In this document: positions 1 through 6,094 of the stretch, in pieces
How positions within the stretch are numbered: position 1 is the stretch's first letter
How the letters are laid out: every line of letters begins with the position of its first letter
Source: an uncultured Mycoplasmataceae bacterium
Lineage (GTDB): Bacteria > Bacillota_I > Bacilli_A > Mycoplasmatales > Mycoplasmoidaceae
Direction: 5' to 3'
Length of the DNA: 6,117 nucleotides
NCBI GenBank assembly: GCA_949289925.1
Contig: CASEPW010000087.1
Coordinates: forward strand, 1-6,117
Notes under the pieces: model-generated
Told to the model about the DNA's origin: nothing
Seen by the model: only the letters and a program-made list of their open reading frames with translations
The model's database searches: none
Program-made: the position numbers and the translations under genes

Positions 1-1794
1 GTTTATTTTTAATTCAAGTATATATTGAGCATTACTTATTTTTCTTTCATTAAAAGATTCATCATTGAAATATCAATGATTTTTATTTTCTGAATCAAAA
101 GCATTTATTTGATCTTGGTTAATTAGATAAGAATCATCTGTTTTTATAATATAATTTTTTGACAATAATAATTGATTAGTTTTGTGATAATTATTTTTTT
201 TATTATATATATTAATTAATTGATTTATTGATATATTATCTAATGCTTCTTTTGTATTTGATTTAATAAGTTTTTTATGGAGTTTATTGCTTCTATAATC
301 AACTTTATTTTTTAAAGAATTAGATGCATAAAATCAAATAGAAATCGCATGTTTTAATGTAATAATTGTAGTATATCTACTAAAAGTAAATTCTTTTAAT
401 CCCTTAATACCTTTTCTTGTTATCATTCATGCTGAGAAAGAAACTAATATAGAACCAATTGCCATACATGAAATACAATATATTAATAAAGTTTGCAAAT
501 CACCATATGTTTGTTTGCCAAATAAATAGTGAATATTTGTATTTCTTAATGGACCTGTTAATGTTCCAGAAATAGAATTTGAAATAGCAAAACCTATTGC
601 TAAGAAAATACCTAATATAGCCATATGATTGTTTGATTGTCTAACCCCATATAATCTTCCTGAAATAAATGATGGAGTTGATGTATAAATATAAACACTT
701 AGTCCAGCTAATATGTAATATATGAAAACAAATGCATAAACCTTGACACTATACATTAAACAAAAGATAGCTAATACTTGAATAATTCCAGCAATAAAAA
801 TTGATCTATGTGGTGATAATTTATCATTTAAAATACCACCTGAAAAGTTACCAATTAAACATGAAATTCCAAATAATGTACCACCAATTCCTAAAGTACT
901 AATAGTTAAAGTTTTATTGCCTAATGTTGTACCATTTGAAACAACAGCACCTGCAAGTGCTGAATGAATAGTTGACATTTGAATAATTAAATAGCCTATT
1001 GCTAATATTCAATAAAATGGATAATTCTTTGTTTCTAGAGGTGAAACATCATTAAAAGATTGATTTAAATTTTGTTTAGTTTCATTTTTTTCAATTAAAA
1101 AGATTTCTGGTAATGGTTTACGACACATGAATCATACAACTAATAAACCAAAAACAATGCTCATTAATCCAAAAATTAAAAATATTCAATAATTGTCTAT
1201 AATACTATTTTCAGACAGTTTTTTTAAATATGCTAATAATTGTTGCATTCATATATTGCCTAGTGAACCTCCTGCAAAGGCAATACCTAATGCAAAACCT
1301 CTTTTTTGAGCTGGTCATCATTTGGATATTAAATTATTAATTCCAAGTCCAGAAAAAATCATTAAACCAATTTGAATAATGATATTTGAAGATCATAAAA
1401 TCATCACTGCTATAGGAATGTTAGTAGGCAATGCTGCATTAATAGCTAATATAGTAAATCCAAAAGAAGAAAAAATAACACCAATTGAATAAACTAATTT
1501 TATATTAATTTCTTTTTTAAAAATCTTTGCAATGAATGGTCCAACTAATGCGGCTACAACTGCGCCAATTGTAAAACCTAGACTATAAAGAGTTAGATTA
1601 CCTTCTGTTCATGATAAAAAAATTGGACTTAAAGATGAATTTAAATTTACACCAACACAATATGGAAACATTTGTAATAAAACACAACCAATTAAAACTA
1701 TTCATTTTCATTTGTTGTAATTTTTTCTTCTTTGCTCTATTAATTTCTCTTTATTATAAGTGAATTTGAATTGTGAAATATTAGGAGTAAACAT
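1..1794 (-). CDS. MFS transporter, OFA-like, with long C-terminal tail (3' end outside window)
   Basis: This is a polytopic membrane transporter of the major facilitator superfamily; the substrate cannot be read from sequence. Under code 4 it is open for 598 codons to the window edge with no stop. It has 13 Trp, all TGA, which break the reading frame under the standard code. Hydrophobic segments lie roughly at residues 32-52, 70-92, 100-120, 128-150, 162-185 and 203-223, then a polar loop at 226-258, then about 262-283, 298-321, 329-349, 352-372, 390-412 and 433-455: twelve helices in the usual 6+6 plan. WWPAQKRGFALGIAFAGG (159-176) resembles the loop 4-5 signature of the oxalate/formate antiporter and monocarboxylate-type families. 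GGILNDKLSPHR (319-330) is a good second-half MFS motif A; the first-half copy near 85-95 is degenerate. Residues 459-598 form a hydrophilic Lys/Asn-rich tail that I do not recognise; about 400-430 residues is usual for the family. The ATG shares its A with the ffh TAA stop, and an AGGAG lies about 13 nt upstream, so translation is probably coupled to ffh. MFS membership is firm; the OFA assignment is tentative. Confidence 0.88.
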
Positions 1795-3137
1795 TATATA
1801 TTGAAATCTCCTTTAAAAGGGTTTTTACCAGATTTAATCATTTGACCAATTTCTATCATTTTTTTATTACCTTCTTCTCATCTTTTTAACAATTTATTTA
1901 ATTCATCTGGTTTTCTTCCAGAACCCCTAATAATTCTAACACGACGATTTGCATCTCTTTTTAAAATTTTTGGATTTCTTCTTTCTTTTAATGTCATTGA
2001 TGACATTAATACACGTCATATCTTTATCTGTTCTTCCATTTTTGCAATTTTATCATCATCAAGTTTTTGACCCATTCCTGGAATCATATTCATTATCCCA
2101 CCTAGTGGACCCATTTTGGACATTTGTTCTAGTTGAGACATTAAATCTTCTAAATCCATCTTACCAGATAACATTCTTTGCATTTGCCCACGTGCTTTTT
2201 TTTCATCTATAACATCTGAAGCTTTTTCTGCTAATGTTAAAATATCACCAAGACCTAAAATTCTATCTGCCATTCTATCAGGATAGAATAAATCAATAGA
2301 TCCTATTTTTTCACCAACCCCTGTAAATTTTACTGGAATATTCAATAGTGAAATTAGTGATAATACAGCACCTGCTTTTGCATCAGAATCTAATTTTGTA
2401 ACTACAAGTCCAGTTAATTTTAATTTATTATTAAATTCTGTAGCAACATTAACTATATCTTGACCTGCCATGGCATCAACAACTAAAATTATTTCATCCG
2501 GCGACAAAACTTTTTTAACATCAACTAATTCATCCATTAATTTTTCATCAGTTTGTAATCTACCTGCTGTATCTACAATAATAACATCATTCTTTTTTGA
2601 ATGTGCTAAATCTAAACTTTCTTTAACTGTTTTTTCAGGATTTTGAGTTCCTTTTTGATAAAAATCAACTTTTACATCATTAGCTAATTGTTGTAATTGA
2701 TCTATTGCAGCAGGACGATAAATATCGCATGCTACTAATAATGGATTTTTATTATATTTAGTTTTTGCATAATTTGCTATTTTTGCAACAGTAGTAGTCT
2801 TACCTGAACCTTGCAAACCAACTAACATTATTTTAGTAGATTTATTATTAAAATTAATTGAACTTTGACTTTTACCAAGAATATTAACTAATTCTTCTTT
2901 GATTACATTTAACACAAAATCAGAAACAGAAATATTTTCAGGAACTGGTTTATCAATAATATCTTCTTTTATTTTTGCAATAAATGATTTTACAACTTGT
3001 AAGTTAACATCACTATCAATTAATGATATTCTAATTTCTCTTATTAATTCTTGAATATCTTCCTCTTTAATTACATTACTATTAAGTTTCTTACTCATAG
3101 TCTTTGTAACTATTGAACCAATCATTGACTTAAGCAT
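1794..3137 (-). CDS. ffh: Signal recognition particle protein Ffh (SRP54 homologue)
   Basis: This is the GTPase subunit of the bacterial signal recognition particle. It binds the 4.5S/scRNA and the signal sequence of nascent membrane proteins and docks with FtsY at the membrane. The 447-residue length is normal. The N domain is about 1-95. The G domain carries the P-loop GLQGSGKT (107-114), DIYRP (138-142), DTAGR (189-193), TKLD (247-250) and a closing segment with GVGEK and [15 protein letters not shown]. The Met-rich M domain runs from about 310 to 447, with the RNA-binding region [10 protein letters not shown] near 398-407. Two TGA codons, at residues 374 and 420, read as Trp. Read as stops they would remove residues 374-447, including the SRP-RNA-binding motif, which is strong evidence for code 4. 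The start has a modest TAGG about 5 nt upstream. A candidate promoter precedes it, and the TAA stop overlaps the ATG of the downstream transporter by one base. Confidence 0.98.
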
Positions 3138-3168
3138 TAAAACCTACCAATTGAAAATTTATATTTAT

Positions 3169-3197
3169 ATTATAATTACTATTTGTATTATTTTAAA
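3169..3197 (-). promoter_or_regulatory. Candidate promoter for ffh and the transporter
   Basis: Reading on the minus strand there is a perfect -10 TATAAT at 3169-3174 and a TTTAAA at 3192-3197 with a 17-nt spacer. The latter matches four of six positions of TTGACA. Transcription would start near 3162, leaving a leader of about 25 nt with the TAGG ribosome binding site of ffh. The terminator immediately upstream makes a separate promoter necessary here. In DNA this AT-rich, chance -10 boxes are common, so the call rests on position and spacing. Confidence 0.5.
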
Positions 3198-3226
3198 AAA
3201 ATATCTTTCTATTTGTAGCAAGATAT
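3195..3226 (-). terminator. Intrinsic terminator after rpmG
   Basis: Four nucleotides after the rpmG TAA, the minus-strand RNA can form ATATCTT / AAGATAT (3220-3226 with 3201-3207), then a G-A mismatch, then CTA/TAG (3216-3218 with 3209-3211) capped by a CAAA tetraloop. Seven consecutive U residues (3195-3201) follow, the first of them paired in the stem. The stem is AT-rich, as expected in this genome, but the hairpin plus U-tract arrangement and the position at the end of a ribosomal gene cluster fit a Rho-independent terminator. Confidence 0.75.
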
Positions 3227-3229
3227 AAT

Positions 3230-3397
3230 TTATTTTTTAATATCTTTAGTTTCTTTATGAATTGTAGTTTTTCTACATCATTTACAATATTTATTTAAAG
3301 ATAATTTATCTGGGTTAGCTTTTTGGTTTTTTCTTGATAAGTAGTTTTTTCTTTCACATTCACTACATTGTAATCTAATTGCTCTTTTAATTGCCAT
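3230..3397 (-). CDS. rpmG: 50S ribosomal protein L33, zinc-ribbon form
   Basis: This is a 55-residue basic protein starting MAIKRAIRLQCSECERKNY, the typical opening of bacterial L33, a large-subunit protein near the E site. Two cysteine pairs, C11-x-x-C14 and C38-x-x-C41, make it the zinc-binding (C+) version. Residue 40, between the second pair, is Trp encoded by TGA (3278-3280); under the standard code the gene would end before its last zinc ligand. The start has AGGAG six nt upstream, merged with the TAG stop of rplQ. Its place directly after rplQ, and before a terminator, suggests it is the last gene of the ribosomal operon. Many bacteria have more than one rpmG copy, so this may not be the only L33 gene. 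Confidence 0.95.
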
Positions 3398-3406
3398 ATA
3401 AAACTC

Positions 3407-3766
3407 CTAAACTAATTCAATAATTGCTTCTTCAGTGTTATCCCCAGCTCTTGTCCCTAATTTTAAAACACGAGTGTAACCACCATTTCTTTTTGCGTAT
3501 TTTGGTGCAATTTCTTTAAATAATTTTTTAACTAGTTCATCTGCAGATAAGTTTTTTGTATTTAATAAAATACTTGCAGCTTTTCTTCTTGCAGGTATAG
3601 AATCCTTTTTTGCAACAGTAATTAATTTTTCAACATGTCTTTGTGTTTCTTTAGCTTTAGTGATTGTAGTAACAATTTTTCCATAAGCTAAAACATCAGA
3701 CACTTGTTGTCTAACAACCATTTTTCTTCATGATCTAGTTTTACCTGGTTTATTAATGTATGACAT
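3407..3766 (-). CDS. rplQ: 50S ribosomal protein L17
   Basis: The 119-residue product matches bacterial L17, a large-subunit protein near the exit tunnel. Recognisable stretches are the basic N-terminus MSYINKPGKTRSWRKM, a helical segment with VEKLITVAKK, and the C-terminal signature NGGYTRVLKLGTRAGD ending in ELV. The correct start is the ATG at 3766, with AAAGGAG six nt upstream. The internal Met at residue 16 (3721) lacks a ribosome binding site and would delete the conserved N-terminus. Residue 13 is Trp encoded by TGA (3728-3730), which is why the standard code misplaces the start. It follows rpoA by 30 nt, the classical alpha-operon order. The TAG stop is part of the next gene's TAGGAG. 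Confidence 0.97.
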
Positions 3767-3771
3767 GTTTA

Positions 3772-3778
3772 ACTCCTT
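3772..3778 (-). promoter_or_regulatory. Ribosome binding site that fixes the rplQ start
   Basis: The minus-strand AAAGGAG is a strong Shine-Dalgarno sequence six nt before the ATG at 3766. No comparable site precedes the later in-frame Met at 3721. This settles the longer reading, which requires TGA to be read as Trp. Confidence 0.85.
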
Positions 3779-3796
3779 TCTTTATATTGATAATAA

Positions 3797-4780
3797 TTAT
3801 TCGTCTTTTAACTTTAACCCACGATCATGGATAACTTTGATAATTTCTTGAACTGATTTTTTACCTAAATTTCTAATTTCATCAATTTCTTTTCTAGTTT
3901 TTTCAATCAATTCTTGAGTAGTGTGAACATTGATGTTCTTTAAAGCATTGAAAGCTCTTACTGATAAATTTAAATCTTCAATTGGGATTGATAAATTTGC
4001 TTTCTTAGTTTCAATTTCTCTTTCTTTTAATGTAATAGCTTCTCTATATTTTTCATTTAATGAAATGAATGATTCAAAGTGATCAGTTAAGATTTTACCT
4101 GCTAATGCTAATGCATCAATTGCTTTAATTCCACCATTTGTAGCTATTTCAATAGTTAATTCATCAGAAACTGAAAATTTATCGTCTTTAATTTCTTCAA
4201 CTGAATATGAAAAGTTAGTAACAGGTGAGAAATTTGAATCTGTAACAATAATACTTAATGCATTAATTCTTTCTTTATTTGCACTAAATGATTTAAAACC
4301 TCTACCTAATGTCGCATAAATTTCTAAATTAAATTTAACATCTTTGTTTAGTGTAGCAATGTGTAAATCTTTATTAATGATAGAAAATCCTGTTGGAACT
4401 TCAATATCACTTGCTAAAATTTCACCTTTTTTATCTTTGGAAATTTTTAGTGTTGGGAATTTTTCAATTGGTGTGTTGCTTAATTCTTCATATTGATAAA
4501 CGTTTTCATCAATAGCAATAACTAAATTCTTTAAATTTAAAATAATTTTAGTTACATCTTCATTAACACCATCAATACCTTGATATTCATGAGTAACACC
4601 TGGAATTTTAATTGCAAACATACTAGCACCTGGAATGTTAGATAGTGCAACTCTTCTTAAAGCATTACCTAATGTAATACCAAACCCTCTTTCTAGTGGA
4701 CTAATTTTAATTTTTGCATAATTATCATTGTTTTTAGTTAATTGTTCAAATTTAACATCATATTTAATAAATTTTTTCAT
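3797..4780 (-). CDS. rpoA: DNA-directed RNA polymerase subunit alpha
   Basis: The alpha dimer nucleates RNA polymerase assembly, and its C-terminal domain binds UP elements and activators. The 327-residue length is normal. The N-terminal domain (about 1-235) has the core signature LERGFGITLGNALRRVALS (29-47) that contacts beta/beta'. A linker around 240-262 is rich in Lys/Glu. The C-terminal domain follows, with LSVRAFNAL (272-280) and RNLGKKSVQEI (303-313). R275, N278, G306, K308 and S309 occupy positions matching the E. coli residues that touch UP-element DNA, so the DNA-binding face looks intact; this suggests alpha-DNA contacts matter even in this AT-rich genome. AAAGGGAG lies six nt before the ATG. 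The gene has no Trp codon. It sits between rpsK (24 nt) and rplQ (30 nt); these are the longest gaps within the cluster. Confidence 0.98.
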   Translation of the reverse strand: MKKFIKYDVKFEQLTKNNDNYAKIKISPLERGFGITLGNALRRVALSNIPGASMFAIKIPGVTHEYQGIDGVNEDVTKIILNLKNLVIAIDENVYQYEELSNTPIEKFPTLKISKDKKGEILASDIEVPTGFSIINKDLHIATLNKDVKFNLEIYATLGRGFKSFSANKERINALSIIVTDSNFSPVTNFSYSVEEIKDDKFSVSDELTIEIATNGGIKAIDALALAGKILTDHFESFISLNEKYREAITLKEREIETKKANLSIPIEDLNLSVRAFNALKNINVHTTQELIEKTRKEIDEIRNLGKKSVQEIIKVIHDRGLKLKDE

Positions 4781-4804
4781 ATAATTCTCCCTTTACTAAT
4801 ATTA

Positions 4805-5170
4805 TTATCTTGGTTTTTTTGGTGGTCTACAACCGTTGTGTGGAATAGGTGTTACATCTCTAATTGCAGTAACATTTAATCCTCCAACTTGTAAACTTCT
4901 AATTGCAGTTTCACTACCTGAACCAATACCATTTACATGAACTACAACATTTCTTAAACCTAAATCATATGCAATTTTTGCTACTGATTGACTAGCTACC
5001 CCTGCAGAATAAGGTGTTTTCTTTTTAGAACCCTTATAACCTACTGTACCTGATGATGCTCAAGTAATTACATTACCTTTTGTATCAGATAAAGAAATGA
5101 TAGTATTATTTTTTGTAGCATGAATATGAGCAATACCATCAGTAAAATTAAGTTTTTTCTTCTTTGCCAT
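4805..5170 (-). CDS. rpsK: 30S ribosomal protein S11
   Basis: The 121-residue product is bacterial S11, a small-subunit platform protein near the Shine-Dalgarno/anti-Shine-Dalgarno helix. Visible features are [18 protein letters not shown] near 12-29, [14 protein letters not shown] near 44-57, [13 protein letters not shown] near 81-93 and the diagnostic C-terminus [16 protein letters not shown]. Residue 37 is Trp encoded by TGA (5060-5062), which breaks the gene under the standard code. The start ATG has GGAG eight nt upstream, where the TAG stop of rpsM forms part of TAGGAG. Order rpsM-rpsK-rpoA-rplQ is the conserved alpha operon, although rpsD is absent here, as is common outside the enterobacteria. 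Confidence 0.97.
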
Positions 5171-5181
5171 ATTACTTACTC

Positions 5182-5556
5182 CTATCTACTTTCTATCTTT
5201 TTATTTGCAACAGTTCTTCTTGGACCTTTTCTTGTACGTGCATTTGTTTTTGTTCTTTGACCTCTAACAGGTAATCCACGACGATGTCTAATCCCTGAAT
5301 AACATGCAACTTCCATTTTTCTTTTAATATTCATTGCAATTTCTCTTCTTAAATCACCTTCTAATGTGAATTGAGAGGCATGTTGTCTAATAGCTGCAAT
5401 TTGATCTTCTGTTAAATCTTTTGCTCTAATGTTTTCATCAATTTTAGCAAGAGCTAAAATTTTTTCTGAACGTTTTCTACCAATTCCATAAACATAAGTT
5501 AAAGCAACTACAATACGTTTATCATTTGGAATATCTACACCTAATATACGTGCCAT
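5182..5556 (-). CDS. rpsM: 30S ribosomal protein S13
   Basis: The 124-residue product is S13, a 30S head protein that contacts the P-site tRNA and forms bridges to the 50S subunit. It begins [14 protein letters not shown] and continues with [14 protein letters not shown], the family helix-hairpin-helix region. [14 protein letters not shown] and [20 protein letters not shown] (89-108) are strongly diagnostic. A basic C-terminal tail reaches toward the decoding centre. The start has TAGGAG, with GGAG five nt upstream; its TAG is the stop of rpmJ. No Trp codons occur, so this gene reads the same under both codes. Confidence 0.98.
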   Translation of the reverse strand: MARILGVDIPNDKRIVVALTYVYGIGRKRSEKILALAKIDENIRAKDLTEDQIAAIRQHASQFTLEGDLRREIAMNIKRKMEVACYSGIRHRRGLPVRGQRTKTNARTRKGPRRTVANKKIESR

Positions 5557-5564
5557 ATTATCTC

Positions 5565-5678
5565 CTATCCTTGTCTTTGTTTGTGTTTAGGGTTTGTGCA
5601 AATAACTCTAACAATACCATGTCTTTTAATTATTTTGCAATCTTTACAAATTTTTTTAACTGATGCTCTTACTTTCAT
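5565..5678 (-). CDS. rpmJ: 50S ribosomal protein L36
   Basis: This is a 37-residue, very basic protein with the exact usual length of bacterial L36, beginning [15 protein letters not shown]. The zinc ligands of the canonical form are present: C11, C14, C27 and H32. L36 binds 23S rRNA in the large subunit. It starts nine nt after the infA stop, with AGAGG about four nt before the ATG, and ends with a TAG inside the rpsM ribosome binding site. Position between infA and rpsM is the conserved order in many bacteria. With zinc-type L33 at the other end of the cluster, both small zinc-ribbon proteins are of the C+ type. Confidence 0.97.
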   Translation of the reverse strand: MKVRASVKKICKDCKIIKRHGIVRVICTNPKHKQRQG

Positions 5679-5687
5679 ATTACCTCT

Positions 5688-5903
5688 TTAACAATGTCTA
5701 AACGTTATTCTACCTTTAGTTAAATCATAAGGACTAAGTTCAACATCAACAATGTCTCCAGGTAAAATGCTAATTTTGTAAACTCTCATTTTCCCTGAAA
5801 CATGAGCTTGAATATCTACATTATTTTCTAATGTAACAACATAGCTTCCTGCTTGATTGATTTCTTTAACTTTTCCTTTTAAACAAATTTTTGCTTCGCT
5901 CAT
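5688..5903 (-). CDS. infA: Translation initiation factor IF-1
   Basis: The 71-residue product is IF-1, a single OB-fold protein that occupies the A site of the 30S subunit during initiation. The family signature is clear: [18 protein letters not shown], then [17 protein letters not shown] (34-50), then [16 protein letters not shown]. The ATG at 5903 has AGGAG four nt upstream, close but acceptable. It is the first gene of the cluster in this window. In many Firmicutes and mycoplasmas infA follows secY-adk-map in one operon; here it is preceded by at least 214 nt of non-coding, dyad-rich DNA, so an independent transcription start is likely. Confidence 0.98.
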   Translation of the reverse strand: MSEAKICLKGKVKEINQAGSYVVTLENNVDIQAHVSGKMRVYKISILPGDIVDVELSPYDLTKGRITFRHC

Positions 5904-5939
5904 TTTACTCCTATATATTTTTCTTATTTTCTAGAGGTC

Positions 5940-5997
5940 TATAATTAAAAATATGGTTTACCTTATATTAAATAAATGCCTATTGTTTTTAATTATA
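5940..5997 (-). repeat. 12-bp perfect inverted repeat in the infA leader
   Basis: The minus-strand TATAATTAAAAA (5986-5997) is perfectly complementary to TTTTTAATTATA (5940-5951) across a 34-nt loop. Outside it, AGG/CCT (5998-6000 with 5935-5937) and CTAG/CTAG (6003-6006 with 5931-5934) can add seven pairs across 2-nt bulges. The arm far from infA contains a perfect TATAAT, so the structure is either a leader hairpin made from an upstream promoter or overlaps a promoter itself. Confidence 0.75.
5992..5997 (-). promoter_or_regulatory. Candidate -10 box (proximal) for the infA operon
   Basis: A perfect TATAAT preceded by AGG on the minus strand, giving a start near 5985 and a leader of about 82 nt. 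The hexamer 17 nt upstream is TATTAG, a poor -35, which is common in mycoplasma promoters. It lies inside an inverted-repeat arm, so it may instead be only part of an RNA structure. Confidence 0.4.
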
Positions 5998-6016
5998 CCT
6001 AACTAGTTTCCGAGCT

Positions 6017-6033
6017 AATAGTATATAACTATT
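6017..6033 (-). repeat. Small hairpin AATAGT/ACTATT
   Basis: A 6-bp perfect stem with a 5-nt TATAT loop. No T-tract follows in the infA direction, so it is not a terminator for that strand. The right-hand arm (ATTAG) could alternatively pair with CTAGT at about 6002-6006 across a CTCGGAAA loop, which would give a mutually exclusive fold. Confidence 0.45.
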
Positions 6034-6045
6034 TTTGGGACTCCA

Positions 6046-6058
6046 TGAACATAGTTCA
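6046..6058 (-). repeat. 13-bp dyad TGAACTATGTTCA
   Basis: A perfect 5-bp inverted repeat (TGAAC/GTTCA) around a 3-nt centre. It shares 10 of 13 bases with the dyad centred 21 bp upstream, and the outer differences are compensatory. It could be a protein-binding operator or a short RNA hairpin. Confidence 0.6.
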
Positions 6059-6066
6059 CTGAATTG

Positions 6067-6079
6067 TGCACAAAGTGCA
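6067..6079 (-). repeat. 13-bp dyad TGCACTTTGTGCA
   Basis: A perfect 5-bp inverted repeat (TGCAC/GTGCA) around a 3-nt centre, the partner of the dyad at 6046-6058. It lies right at the start point expected from the distal TATAAT at 6085-6090. Confidence 0.6.
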
Positions 6080-6094
6080 TATATATTATATATG
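6078..6094. promoter_or_regulatory. AT-rich 17-bp palindrome with distal -10 candidate
   Basis: The 17-bp sequence is symmetric (8-bp arms around one base) and contains minus-strand TATAAT at 6085-6090. It overlaps the adjacent dyad by two bases. A start near 6078 would place the twin dyads at the very 5' end of the infA transcript. No good -35 is visible (TATATT at the expected place), and alternating AT tracts form palindromes easily by chance. Confidence 0.35.

Noticed and set aside
427..978. A separate 183-residue membrane protein gene
   Set aside because: It is the middle of the MFS gene; its apparent start and stop come from TGA-coded Trp at residues 262 and 456.
1949..2212. An 87-codon plus-strand open frame rich in Leu and Phe
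   Set aside because: It lies entirely antisense to the ffh M domain, has no ribosome binding site, and its composition is what the complement of AT-rich Lys/Asn/Glu codons gives.
3925..3938. Dyad GAACAT-TG-ATGTTC resembling the upstream operators
   Set aside because: It lies inside the rpoA C-terminal domain coding sequence, lacks the TGnAC-n3-GTnCA form, and is explained by the codons for a conserved stretch.
6017..6036. Plus-strand terminator from the AATAGT/ACTATT hairpin followed by Ts
   Set aside because: The stem is only 6 bp of AT-rich sequence, the T run is five with part of it paired, and there is no plus-strand gene to its left to terminate.
5931..6079. tRNA, SRP RNA or known riboswitch in the infA leader
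   Set aside because: I find no cloverleaf with a TTC loop, no SRP tetraloop motif and no consensus of riboswitch classes I can recall; only unassigned hairpins.
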